Shown here: in pieces, positions 17,223 through 25,819 of the stretch
Position numbering within the stretch: the first letter of the stretch is position 1
Layout: every line of letters begins with the position of its first letter
The notes under the pieces: generated by a model
Told to the model about the DNA's origin: nothing
Database searches by the model: none
Seen by the model: the letters and a program-made list of their open reading frames with translations, nothing else
From: Croceibacterium selenioxidans
GTDB lineage: Bacteria; Pseudomonadota; Alphaproteobacteria; Sphingomonadales; Sphingomonadaceae
DNA length: 64,000 nucleotides
Direction of reading: 5' to 3'
Assembly (NCBI RefSeq): GCF_018599195.1
Contig: NZ_JAHFVK010000002.1
Span: 248,001 to 312,000 of the forward strand
Position numbers and translations under genes: made by a program

Positions 17223-18119
17223 TCAGATTCCAAAGCGTGCCCGTGCCTCGTCTACACTGGCGGGTTTGAGTCCGTAGAGTGCGGCGATGTTCCGTGCCGC
17301 TGAGACCATCTCCGTGTTGTCCCGCGCAACCCGGCCATCCGGAAGATGCACGGAGTCCTCAAATCCCACGCGGACGAGGTCACAGCCCATCGCCAGTCCC
17401 AGTGTGACGATCCGGAACATGTCACGACCGGTCGCGGTGACCCCCACGATCGCCTCGGGGAAAAGGCGCAGGCCTTCGTCGATGTTGAACATGACGTTGC
17501 GCGCGATCGCGGGCGTTGCGCCAAAGCCACCACCGTGAAGCAACCACATGTTCTTGCGGTGGCGATCGAACAGGCCGTCATCGGCATACCGAACCAGCCG
17601 GTGAAGCGAACTTGCCTCGACCACTTCATACTCCAGCGCAGAACCCATGTTGTAGACCGCCTGGATCGTGCGCCGCAGGAGTTCGGGCGAGTTCACGTAT
17701 GGCGTCTCTTCGGGATAGCCCCCTTCGGGATTCCAGAAATCGGCCGAACCGCCCGCTATGCCGAACAAGTCCTGGCGAGGCTCAAGCTCAAGCAGACCGA
17801 GACGCTCGGCGTCAGACGGCCAGATGAAGCTTCCGGTCGTGGGATCCCGCCGGACGCCGATGCCGTTCGTCGTCTGAATCAAAATGGGGGAACGAGCGCG
17901 GATCTCCCTGATGATCTCGGCGTAGATGGCCTTGTCGCCGCTGTTCTTACCGTCAGGTCCCCGGGCATGGACATGGACCATCGCGGCGCCCGCTTCGTGA
18001 CAGCGCGCGGCCGCCTCTCCGATTTCCCTCGGCTGCTTGGGCACCACCGCACCGTCGCGATCCTGCTGCATGCCCCCATTCAAGGCGACCGTGATAATGA
18101 CCTTGTTGCCAGCGAGCAT
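17223..18119 (-). CDS. BKACE-family beta-keto acid cleavage enzyme
   Basis: 298 residues from the ATG at 18119, which has GGAGGA upstream. The BKACE family (DUF849, prototype Kce of lysine fermentation) condenses a beta-keto acid with acetyl-CoA to give acetoacetate and a CoA ester. Metal ligands are visible: H49 and H51 in MVHVHAR, and E254 in VRVGFEDSVHLP. N-terminal VIITVALNGGM is also typical. Family members differ in substrate (3-keto-5-aminohexanoate, dehydrocarnitine, beta-ketoglutarate and others), and I cannot assign one. It leads an operon with an AAHS-like transporter and faces a divergent LuxR-type regulator. Confidence 0.88.
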   Translation of the reverse strand: MLAGNKVIITVALNGGMQQDRDGAVVPKQPREIGEAAARCHEAGAAMVHVHARGPDGKNSGDKAIYAEIIREIRARSPILIQTTNGIGVRRDPTTGSFIWPSDAERLGLLELEPRQDLFGIAGGSADFWNPEGGYPEETPYVNSPELLRRTIQAVYNMGSALEYEVVEASSLHRLVRYADDGLFDRHRKNMWLLHGGGFGATPAIARNVMFNIDEGLRLFPEAIVGVTATGRDMFRIVTLGLAMGCDLVRVGFEDSVHLPDGRVARDNTEMVSAARNIAALYGLKPASVDEARARFGI

Positions 18120-18347
18120 CTTCGCTCCTCCTGATCCTTGCCCTTGCGCAAGCGGATTGGCGCGAGCGGTCGAAGATGTCTGTCCTCTCTCGGTGTGACA
18201 AGGCGAGCGCGTGCAATGGGGTTTGTCTGGGTGCCGAAATGGCGCAAGATGCCGTTCTCGAACGAATGGCCGGACCGATGGATGGCGGGATCGGGGTATG
18301 ACTATTGGCGGGGCGTAGACCCCGCAGGCGGGAGCGGGAGCGAGAGC

Positions 18348-19127
18348 ATGACTTACATTACCCCGATCAGGGAATGGCGAGCGCCGATGGCCATCACGCC
18401 CGTCTACGAGCAACTGCTCAAGGCGATGGGTACGGAAGAGTTCGGCTCTACGGTGAGGGACTCCGTGCTCACACTAACTGCCGGCGCGCGGCGCCTCTAC
18501 CTGTTTGAGGCCACGGGCCGTGAAGAGAGCTCGCTCCATTACTTCTCGTGCGAACCCGGCGTAGCCGAGATGTTCCCCACTTATAGCAGCCACTACCTGC
18601 GGCAGGACCCGGTAGCCGATGCCTATAGTGCGGCCCCTGCCGTCAGCGACATGGTGCTATTGCGGGTACGCCCGCGGGATATCTCCTCGCCCGGCCTGCG
18701 ACAGCGGTTTTACGACGACGCCGGGATCATCGAGAGGATATCCATTATCCAGCGCAGCGCGTCCTCATGGCGTGGTATGAACGTCGCGCGTCACCACTCC
18801 GACGGCGAGTTCAGCGACTCTGAGCTGACTTCGCTAGTGGGCTTGGCGTCGTTCGTGTTGCCGATGCTGCAGCACGCCCTCGGGGCCCAAAAGCCGGCCC
18901 AGCAACTCACCGTCGCTCAACTCGAAGACCGGTTCGCCACACGTTACCAGAGTCTCACTGCGCGCGAACGTGAAGTCTGCGCGCGGGCGGCCCTTGGGAT
19001 GAGCGTGGAAGCGACGGCGTTGGATCTCTCGATCGCCAAGACTTCGGTTCTGACATACCGTCGCCGGGCTTATCACAAGCTGCAGGTTACCAGTCCTTTT
19101 GAGCTTTGTTCGCTCGTCACCCACTGA
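18348..19127 (+). CDS. LuxR-type transcriptional regulator
   Basis: 259 residues from the ATG at 18348, which follows a GGGAG motif; ATG 18387 is an alternative, and the frame stays open well upstream without family resemblance. The C-terminal 65 residues are a GerE/LuxR helix-turn-helix (SLTAREREVCARAALGMSVE, then TSVLTYRRRAYHKL). The N-terminal about 180 residues look like a ligand-binding domain but lack an autoinducer-synthase partner in the window. It diverges from the BKACE operon and is the likely regulator of it. The 228 bases between them should hold its operator; I found no clear palindrome. Confidence 0.8.
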   Translation: MTYITPIREWRAPMAITPVYEQLLKAMGTEEFGSTVRDSVLTLTAGARRLYLFEATGREESSLHYFSCEPGVAEMFPTYSSHYLRQDPVADAYSAAPAVSDMVLLRVRPRDISSPGLRQRFYDDAGIIERISIIQRSASSWRGMNVARHHSDGEFSDSELTSLVGLASFVLPMLQHALGAQKPAQQLTVAQLEDRFATRYQSLTAREREVCARAALGMSVEATALDLSIAKTSVLTYRRRAYHKLQVTSPFELCSLVTH

Positions 19128-19176
19128 CGTCAGGTTTGAGGCGTTGTCGGCCTGGGCGCCGAGTGGGCAATGCCGC

Positions 19177-19695
19177 CTAAACCGCTTTGTAGAAGCGAAT
19201 TCTGACGGCCGGACGATCTGCATTCGGGGCGCCTTCCAGAGTGCCGATGAAGGCACTGCGATTGAGCCAATCGTACTTGCCCTTTGGAGCCTCGAATCTT
19301 GGCTGGGTCCGCGCGGGCGTCATTCGTCCCGCCTCGGGAGGGCAGAGTGCGCCCACATTGATGACGTTGATAACAACGTCGTCGTTGGTCTTGATCATAT
19401 AGTCGGCCTTGATCTCGGTGCAGCCATCCGACCGGGTCAGTTGCCAATCCCACCCGCCTGCAATGATGGTCCCTTCGATGCCGGGTCCTGAAAACGTGCC
19501 GCCCGTGATGGGTATGATATTCCTCTTCCCCAGCGGGGTTTCGCCAACGGGGATGGCCTGGCCGAGGTATACGATCTCCTCGAACGCAAATTCGAGGTGC
19601 GGGGCCTGTGGGGTATCCTGAGATACAGCCGAAGTAGAACCGAGCAGAATTGAAAGGCCAAAAACCAAACTACCTGCGCGTGCCGCTTTGCTCAT
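19177..19695 (-). CDS. Exported DUF3237 protein
   Basis: 172 residues with a signal peptide ending near TSAVSQ (residue 26). The mature part matches DUF3237: TPLGKRNIIPITGGTFSGP, then GWDWQLTRSDGCTEIKADY and YMIKTNDDVVI. The family forms a lipocalin-like beta barrel of unknown function and often occurs beside genes for aromatic or terpenoid breakdown. It lies 204 bases downstream of the TBDR gene on the same strand and may belong to that uptake unit. The two cysteines (C103-type in DGCTE, and ALCPPE) could pair in the periplasm. Confidence 0.8.
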   Translation of the reverse strand: MSKAARAGSLVFGLSILLGSTSAVSQDTPQAPHLEFAFEEIVYLGQAIPVGETPLGKRNIIPITGGTFSGPGIEGTIIAGGWDWQLTRSDGCTEIKADYMIKTNDDVVINVINVGALCPPEAGRMTPARTQPRFEAPKGKYDWLNRSAFIGTLEGAPNADRPAVRIRFYKAV

Positions 19696-19899
19696 CCCTT
19701 ATTCCCCCATTTTCAGCAGTCAGCGCCGGATGCCGGCGTCCGCTTGGCCTTGTTTCCTAAAGAAGTCTGGCAGAGCCCGCGCGGAAAATACAGGCCTGCG
19801 CTCTAATCCGATCACCAAGGCTGCGCTGGCTCGCGCGGCCCCAGACCGGACGATGTGAGCGGGCGGACGACGTCGTCGCCCGCCCGCTCTTCCCCCCGA

Positions 19900-22326
19900 T
19901 CAAAATTCGGCGGCGACCTGGACGTACCAGTTGCGAGGTCTGGCAAACATGCGTTCGGCATACCCGAGCGTTCCCAGCGAGGCATTGCCCTGGATCAGGT
20001 ACTCTTCGTCAAAGATATTCACGACACCTGCCGTGACTGACCAGCGGTCGTCGACGTCGAGGGCAACCGAGGCGTTGCCGACGAAGTAGCCGTTCTCTTC
20101 AATGCTCGGCACGCTGCCGGTAATGAAGGTGAACTTGGAGGTATAGCTCCCGTCGAAGCGGGGCGTCAGCGTTAGCCGGTTGTTCAAAGTGAACTCATAG
20201 CCAATGCCGAAATTCCCCTGAAATCCCGGAGTGAACGGCAGGTCGTCGCCTGGGGCGACCGTGGCCGTCGCTCCCGGTACCGGGGTAATCTCCAGGAGAT
20301 CGTCGTCGAGCACGCTCAGCGCCCCGTCGAACACGAGGCCCCCGATCGGACGATAACTGAACTCAGCCTCGAAGCCCCTGATCCGCGCCTTGCCGGCGTT
20401 GAACAGCAGGGGGACCACACCCTCCCGGAAGATCAGCTGGATGTTGTCATAGTTGGTTTGGAAGGCGGCGAGGTTCAGGCGCGCCGCGCCGAAGTCCATC
20501 TTCGCTCCAAGTTCAAAGGAGTCGACCGTTTCCTCGTCGAAGGGGACCGGCACGAAGCCGGGCGGAGGCGCGTTGTAGCGGGTGTTGAAGCCGCCCGATT
20601 TGAAGCTACGCGAATAGGACACATAGGCGTTGAGCCAATCGTTGAAGTCGTAGCGGGCACTCGCCGATCCCGTGAGTGCGGAAAACGTTTCAACAAACGG
20701 TCGGTCATAGATGAACAGCGGTCCGCCTTCGGGAATGGCCAGCGTGGGTAGCGGATCGGGATCGGGCAGGGTCGAGGGAAAAAGGTTGAGGACCGTGCCC
20801 TGATAAGTCTTGCGGTCCTCGGTATAACGCAATCCGCCGCTAAGCTCGAGGCCATCGACCGGCTCGATCGAGACTTCGCCGAACCCTGCCAATGATCGCG
20901 TTTCCAGGTCGGATAGCTGCAAGTCACGCGAACCCGGGCCACCAGCCAACAACGATGAGATCACCGGGGGCGAAGGCGGAAACGCCAGCGGCACGGTGGC
21001 CCGTTCGAAGGTGTCTTCATCGAAGTAGTATCCGCCGACAATAGCGTTGAAGATCCCGCGTTCGTACTGGAACTGCAACTCCTGGCTGAACTGCGAAGAC
21101 TCGCCCCCCACATCGGTCGTGATCATCACGAACGGCGTATTGTCAGCGTCGCGGATGCCGCGAGATTTGGTCGAGCGATAGGCGGTGATGCTCTTCACCA
21201 ACAAGTCATCGGAAAGGTCATAACGCATCGTTCCGGACACGCCCCAAACTTCCGAGGTGCTTGTCACGGGGGCGGTCCCGCCGTTGACGAAGTTTCCTAG
21301 AGCCTGGAAATCGTTGGCACACCGCGCGTCGTCGATGAGCGGCACCGATGGCGGTCCAAAGCGAGGATCGCCTGGAGTTATCGGAGCAAACGGGATCGTC
21401 GCGCCCGGACAGCCAGCCGCCACACTGACGATAGCGGCCACTGGCGCTTTCTCGTTGATCTCGGCGAAGGTAAAGGGCGCGCCGTTCTCGTCGCGCTTGG
21501 TGTAATCGGCCCGAAGCGAGAGGCTGAAGCTTGATGACGGCTCCCAGCGGAACGCACCGTTCAAGGTCGCCACGTCTTCGTTGCCAAGGTCCAGGTCGTC
21601 GTACACGCGGATGACGTAGCCATCGCGCTTGCGAAAGCCGCCTGAAACGCGTGCAGCCATTGTGTCCGTGATGGGAAGATTGATCGCGGCAAAGCCTTCG
21701 AACAGGTTGTCATTGCCGACGCGGAACCGGGCGCGTCCGGACAGCTCGCCGAATTCCGGCTCGCGAGTGCGCACCAAAATGGCGCCGCCAATCGTATTGC
21801 GCCCGAAGAGGGTGCCCTGCGGTCCCCTCAACACCTCGACGCCGGCAATATCGCCGAATTCGATCGTCCCCCCGACCGAGCGGCCGACATAAACCTCGTC
21901 GATATATATGCCGACACCCGGATCGACGGCCGCCGTTGGGTCCACCTGCCCTACGCCCCTGATGAAGACGACAGACGCAGCGCTATTACCCGACAGCTGG
22001 CCGGCGGGCTTGAACTGGAGGCTGGGTGTAATCCGCTCGAGGTCCTGTGTCTGGTGGATCTGCCGCTCCTCCAGCACTTCGGGACTGAAGGCGGAAATGG
22101 CGATCGGGGTTTCCTGTAGCGACTCCTCCCGCCGGCGCGCGGTCACCACAATCGCGTTGCCCTGCCCCGTTGATGCATCGGCCTCTGCTTCAGCCCGCCC
22201 GGGTTCCTCTTGAGCGGCCACGGGGGCGCTAAACGTGGCCCAAAAAGCGGTGGCCAGGATGGCACCGGAAACCATCAACTGACGGCGGCCGCTTCGCCGC
22301 ACACGACTATCCCGCTCGAACCCCAT
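19900..22326 (-). CDS. TonB-dependent outer-membrane receptor
   Basis: 808 residues from the ATG at 22326 (GGGAG six bases upstream; an ATG six bases earlier is too close to it). A signal peptide ends near SAPVAAQ. The TonB-box-like NAIVVTARRREESLQ and plug signature VEVLRGPQGTLFGRNTIGGA are typical of the sphingomonad receptors for aromatic and other organic nutrients. The barrel ends in AAEF. It diverges from a MarR regulator, with a palindromic operator candidate between them (22361-22391). The DUF3237 gene lies downstream. Ligand unknown; the secreted esterase beside the MarR gene suggests an ester or its acid product. Confidence 0.92.
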   Translation of the reverse strand: MGFERDSRVRRSGRRQLMVSGAILATAFWATFSAPVAAQEEPGRAEAEADASTGQGNAIVVTARRREESLQETPIAISAFSPEVLEERQIHQTQDLERITPSLQFKPAGQLSGNSAASVVFIRGVGQVDPTAAVDPGVGIYIDEVYVGRSVGGTIEFGDIAGVEVLRGPQGTLFGRNTIGGAILVRTREPEFGELSGRARFRVGNDNLFEGFAAINLPITDTMAARVSGGFRKRDGYVIRVYDDLDLGNEDVATLNGAFRWEPSSSFSLSLRADYTKRDENGAPFTFAEINEKAPVAAIVSVAAGCPGATIPFAPITPGDPRFGPPSVPLIDDARCANDFQALGNFVNGGTAPVTSTSEVWGVSGTMRYDLSDDLLVKSITAYRSTKSRGIRDADNTPFVMITTDVGGESSQFSQELQFQYERGIFNAIVGGYYFDEDTFERATVPLAFPPSPPVISSLLAGGPGSRDLQLSDLETRSLAGFGEVSIEPVDGLELSGGLRYTEDRKTYQGTVLNLFPSTLPDPDPLPTLAIPEGGPLFIYDRPFVETFSALTGSASARYDFNDWLNAYVSYSRSFKSGGFNTRYNAPPPGFVPVPFDEETVDSFELGAKMDFGAARLNLAAFQTNYDNIQLIFREGVVPLLFNAGKARIRGFEAEFSYRPIGGLVFDGALSVLDDDLLEITPVPGATATVAPGDDLPFTPGFQGNFGIGYEFTLNNRLTLTPRFDGSYTSKFTFITGSVPSIEENGYFVGNASVALDVDDRWSVTAGVVNIFDEEYLIQGNASLGTLGYAERMFARPRNWYVQVAAEF

Positions 22327-22360
22327 TTTCATCTCCCAAGTAACCTGCCTGATGACATTA

Positions 22361-22391
22361 GTTATTGTCGATATCTGTTATCGCCGATAAC
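22361..22391. promoter_or_regulatory. Tandem palindromes, MarR operator candidate
   Basis: GTTATCG-C-CGATAAC at 22377-22391 is a perfect 7-bp inverted repeat. GTTATTG-T-CGATATC at 22361-22375 is an imperfect copy exactly 16 bases upstream. The pair sits between the TBDR start (22326) and the MarR start (22451). MarR dimers bind palindromes of this size, so repression of both genes is a plausible model. Confidence 0.6.
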
Positions 22392-22450
22392 CTTCATGTG
22401 CAATAACAGTTTGGCTTGTGTCGGGTGGACGTAGGGGGCATGCACAAAGA

Positions 22451-22945
22451 ATGAGGAGCGCTGCCGAAACCGCCGACCCGCTTATCGAGGTGAGATATCG
22501 GGCCCCTACGCTTGATGGTGGTGCGGTTGACCACGGCATTCTGACCGACCTCACCGGCTTCTCGGTCAAGCTCGTTTGGATATTGGGGCACGGCCTTTTG
22601 GCCCGTGAGTTCGGGGATTCCGGAATTACGCCTCATCGGTACTCGATCTTGGAGGTGATCGGCCGAAATCCTGGTTTGCAGCAGACGCAGTTAGCTGCGG
22701 CGCTTGCCCTGACGCGTCCGGCCACAACCCTTGCGGTAGACTTCTGGGAAGAGCGCGGGTGCGTGGAACGTCGCAAGATCCACGGAGATCGCCGGTACTC
22801 GGGCGTTTACCCCACGCCGCATGGCGAAGACGAACTGGAGCGGCTCAGAGCGCATGTTCGCCGAGCTGACGCCGCGCTCACCAGCGGTCTGAGCGAAGCC
22901 GAAACAAAGGAACTGCGGCGACTCTTAAAGAAGATTCACCGCTAA
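22451..22945 (+). CDS. MarR-family transcriptional regulator
   Basis: 164 residues from ATG 22451; an in-frame GTG at 22418 is possible but has no ribosome site. The winged helix runs through RYSILEVIGRNPGLQQTQLA, then the recognition helix LTRPATTLAVDFWEERG and the wing (CVERRKIHGDRRYSGVYPT). MarR proteins are ligand-released repressors, often for aromatic acids or their CoA thioesters. The gene diverges from a TBDR gene across a palindromic site and is followed after 61 bases by a secreted esterase gene on the same strand. Confidence 0.85.
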   Translation: MRSAAETADPLIEVRYRAPTLDGGAVDHGILTDLTGFSVKLVWILGHGLLAREFGDSGITPHRYSILEVIGRNPGLQQTQLAAALALTRPATTLAVDFWEERGCVERRKIHGDRRYSGVYPTPHGEDELERLRAHVRRADAALTSGLSEAETKELRRLLKKIHR

Positions 22946-23006
22946 CCAGCACCGCGGAAAACCGCGCATCATCGAAGATAAGGGCGCAGATCCAAAGGGA
23001 GGGGAA

Positions 23007-23894
23007 ATGCTCGTTTCGCAGACAGGACGGCGCAGCGGGAGCTCGCCGGCAAGCTTCTCTGGTGCCCTGGCAGCCGTTGCGGCGGTCGCCCTGGCGATCG
23101 CACAGCCTGGCTCAGCGCAGCCCTCTGCCAGCGCCCCTCAGGCGGACGGACCTCCACGCTTCCCGATGCGAATGGAACCGGACCCGCGCGTGCAACAGCG
23201 AAGCTATCATTTCGCCGACACGAACGAGGATCTGGCCTACACCGTATTCGTATCTTCGAAGGTCAAACCTGGCACACCGGCCCCTCTGATCGTGGCGCTT
23301 CATGGATATGGTGGCGATTCCAATTTCATCGTGCGCGGGCGATTGGTCGATCTGGCAGAAGAAGGCGGATATATCGTAGTCGGGCCGATGGGCTATAACG
23401 CCACCGGCTGGTACGGCTCACCTGTGATCGTGATGGGGGGAGGTGCCGTCGATCCTCCCAACCTCACCGAACTCTCCGAGAAAGACGTGATGAACGTGCT
23501 CGCACTCGCTCGGAGCGAGTTCGACATTGACCCCAAGCGGACTTATCTGATGGGCCATTCCATGGGCGGCGCGGGCACGCTGTTCCTTGGCCAGAAACAC
23601 CCCGACCAGTGGGCCGCTATTGCGGCGATCGCGCCTGCGGCTTTCATGATGCAGCCCAACCAAAAGGACATCCTCGCCCCGATAAAAGCGGCACACCTGC
23701 CGCTCTTGATCACGCAGGGCGATCAGGATCCGGTCGTCCCAGTTGCGAACACACGGACTTGGTCCGCGGCCATGAATGACCTCGGCATGGAACACGAATA
23801 CATCGAGATGCCGGGCCGCGACCATGGCAACATCATCGCCGACGGGATGCCCGACATTTTCCGCTTCTTCGCTGCACACACCAAGGACAAGTGA
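23007..23894 (+). CDS. Secreted alpha/beta-hydrolase esterase (PHB-depolymerase/feruloyl-esterase type)
   Basis: 295 residues with a signal peptide (hydrophobic residues 17-38, cleavage near GSAQ). A catalytic triad can be traced: S185 in MGHSMGGAG, D239 or D241 in QGDQDPVVPV, and H273 in GRDHGN. The oxyanion region is ALHGYGGDS. Such enzymes cleave polyester or feruloyl/acetyl esters outside the cytoplasm. It starts with AGGGAGGGG upstream and probably forms a unit with the MarR gene. It is convergent with the epimerase gene of the sugar operon. The substrate is not fixed by the sequence. Confidence 0.82.
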   Translation: MLVSQTGRRSGSSPASFSGALAAVAAVALAIAQPGSAQPSASAPQADGPPRFPMRMEPDPRVQQRSYHFADTNEDLAYTVFVSSKVKPGTPAPLIVALHGYGGDSNFIVRGRLVDLAEEGGYIVVGPMGYNATGWYGSPVIVMGGGAVDPPNLTELSEKDVMNVLALARSEFDIDPKRTYLMGHSMGGAGTLFLGQKHPDQWAAIAAIAPAAFMMQPNQKDILAPIKAAHLPLLITQGDQDPVVPVANTRTWSAAMNDLGMEHEYIEMPGRDHGNIIADGMPDIFRFFAAHTKDK

Positions 23895-23934
23895 CCCCTC
23901 GAACGATGGGCGACTTTGCCGGCGGGTTATCAGG

Positions 23935-25080
23935 TCAAGAGCCGGAGCTCGGGGGCTTCACCGAGAACCGGTATACGATCGAATTTTGGTAGACCTTGCC
24001 CGGATCGAGCCTGGCCGAACCAAACTCGGGCTGGTTGGGTGTGTCAGGGAATATCTGGGGCTCCAGGCACAGGGCGTCGCCCATACGATAAATCGTGCCG
24101 GCTTTCCCGGTGACCGTGCCGTCGAGGAAATTCCCGGTATAGAACTGGATGCCCGGCTGGTTGGAAAGGACTTCCATCACTCGGCCGCTAGCCGGGTCTT
24201 CGAGGTACGCAAGAACCTGCGGCTCGGCCACCACGGTCCGGCTGACCACCCAGTTGTGGTCATAGCCCCGTCCGAAGCGAAGCTGGGCATCACGTCCATC
24301 GCGAATGCGGTCGCCGATGCGTCGGAGTGTGAGAAAATCGAACGGAGTGCCGCTCACCGACCGGAATTCGCCCGTAGGAATTAGCGTCTCGTCGACCGGG
24401 GTAAAGGTCTCGGCCGGAATCTTGAGTAGAGACTCGAGTATCGACACCCCAGAATTCGCACCCGCGAGATTGAAGTAGGAATGGTTGGTCAGATTGACGA
24501 TCGTCGCCTTGTCCGTCGTTGCGCGATAGTCGATCTTCAGGTCATTGCTTTCCGTCAACGTGTAGGTGGCGCTGACTTGCAATGTGCCGGGATAGCCTTC
24601 CTCCCCGTCCGGGCTGAGATAGGTCAGCGTCACACTGGCTTGCTGTGCGTTCGCGCTCACGTCGCCGACCGTCCACAAGCGCTTGTCGAAACCCTTTACC
24701 CCACCATGCAGCGCATTGGGGCCATCGTTACGGGCTAGCTGATAGGCTTTACCGTCGAGCTCGAACCTGCCCCCCGCGATGCGGTTGGCGTAGCGGCCAA
24801 CAGACGCGCCGAAGTAGTTCGGCGCTGCCAAGTAGCCCTCAATTCCATCATAGCCCAGAACGACGTCCGCAGGCCCACTTCTACCCGGAACCGTCAGTTC
24901 CTGCACCAGCGCGCCATAAGCCAGAATGCGAACCTTCATTCCCGCCTGGTTGGTCAACACGATCGCGGCAACCTCGCGCCCGTCGGGTAAGGAGCCAAAC
25001 GTCTCGCGCGATGCCGTGGCCGCGTCAGCCGGAACGGCCCAGGCAGCCAGAACCAAGGCCAACAGTGATGCTCTTTTCAT
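23935..25080 (-). CDS. galM: Exported aldose 1-epimerase (mutarotase)
   Basis: 381 residues with a signal peptide (MKRASLLALVLAAWAVPADA). The GalM fold motifs are present: GASVGRYANRIAGGRF, ALHGGVKGFDKRLW, LTNHSYFNLAG with the catalytic-region histidine, and a late GIQFYTGNF. Mutarotases interconvert alpha and beta anomers of aldoses. Export to the periplasm means it acts before import. It is the last gene of the sugar operon, 13 bases after the GntR regulator. Its likely job is to supply the anomer preferred by the symporter or dehydrogenase. Confidence 0.9.
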   Translation of the reverse strand: MKRASLLALVLAAWAVPADAATASRETFGSLPDGREVAAIVLTNQAGMKVRILAYGALVQELTVPGRSGPADVVLGYDGIEGYLAAPNYFGASVGRYANRIAGGRFELDGKAYQLARNDGPNALHGGVKGFDKRLWTVGDVSANAQQASVTLTYLSPDGEEGYPGTLQVSATYTLTESNDLKIDYRATTDKATIVNLTNHSYFNLAGANSGVSILESLLKIPAETFTPVDETLIPTGEFRSVSGTPFDFLTLRRIGDRIRDGRDAQLRFGRGYDHNWVVSRTVVAEPQVLAYLEDPASGRVMEVLSNQPGIQFYTGNFLDGTVTGKAGTIYRMGDALCLEPQIFPDTPNQPEFGSARLDPGKVYQNSIVYRFSVKPPSSGS

Positions 25081-25093
25081 CGTCTCTCCCCCT

Positions 25094-25819
25094 CTATTCG
25101 CCTCGCATATCGGCTAGCGCCAGGCGCAGTAGATCCTCCATCGCCACTCGCGCCCGTTTCGGTTGACGAGAGGCAATCGCATCGCGCAGCGTCTCGTGCT
25201 CGGGCAGCGGGTCGCGAGGTCGTTTATGGCGTTGCTGCTTGAACCTCGTGGTCCAGCGAACCGCCGCGGAAACAGACGACGCAAGAGACGCCAGCGCCTC
25301 ATTGCGCGTCGCATCGATCAGCGCGGTATGAAAATCCTGATCCGCCGCCTGCCCTTGGAAGGTGCGTAGTCCGTGGAGGCGCATTCCCTCGAGAGCCGCA
25401 TCCATTCGGGCAAGGTCGCTTTCGTCATGTCGCAGGGTGGCGAATTCAGCGGCGGCGGGCTCTATCACACCGCGCAGTTCGAAAAGATCAACGATGAAGC
25501 GTTCGTCCGGTGTCCCCGAGAACATCCATTCAAGCACTTCCGGATCGAGCAAATTCCAGTGCCTGCGCGGGGTGACATGAGTTCCTGCCTTGGGCCGGCT
25601 TTCTAGCAGTCCTTTTGCCGTGAGGATCCGCATCGCTTCGCGATAAGCCGTGCGCGATATGCCGCGCGCTTCGGATTGTTCGATCTCTCCGCCAAAGGCG
25701 TCGCCGGGGTTGTACTCACCTGACAGAATGGCGATCCCGAGCTCACGCGCCAGCGCCTGGTGGATACGCAAGCCAACCGTCGTCTTGTCCGCGCAGGCCG
25801 TTCCCATGGTCATAGTCAT
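25094..25819 (-). CDS. GntR/FadR-family regulator with FCD domain
   Basis: 241 residues. A GntR winged helix (HQALARELGIAILSGEYNPG, SRTAYREAMRILTAKGLLES, GTHVTPR) is followed by an all-helical FCD ligand domain (about residues 95-235; FELRGVIEPAAAEFATLR). The start codon overlaps the stop of the sugar dehydrogenase gene by ATGA, so it is translated as part of the sugar operon. FCD regulators usually sense sugar acids or their dehydrated products and repress their own operon. The 14-bp motif at 29553-29566 and 34511-34524 is a candidate operator for it. Confidence 0.88.
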   Translation of the reverse strand: MTMTMGTACADKTTVGLRIHQALARELGIAILSGEYNPGDAFGGEIEQSEARGISRTAYREAMRILTAKGLLESRPKAGTHVTPRRHWNLLDPEVLEWMFSGTPDERFIVDLFELRGVIEPAAAEFATLRHDESDLARMDAALEGMRLHGLRTFQGQAADQDFHTALIDATRNEALASLASSVSAAVRWTTRFKQQRHKRPRDPLPEHETLRDAIASRQPKRARVAMEDLLRLALADMRGE

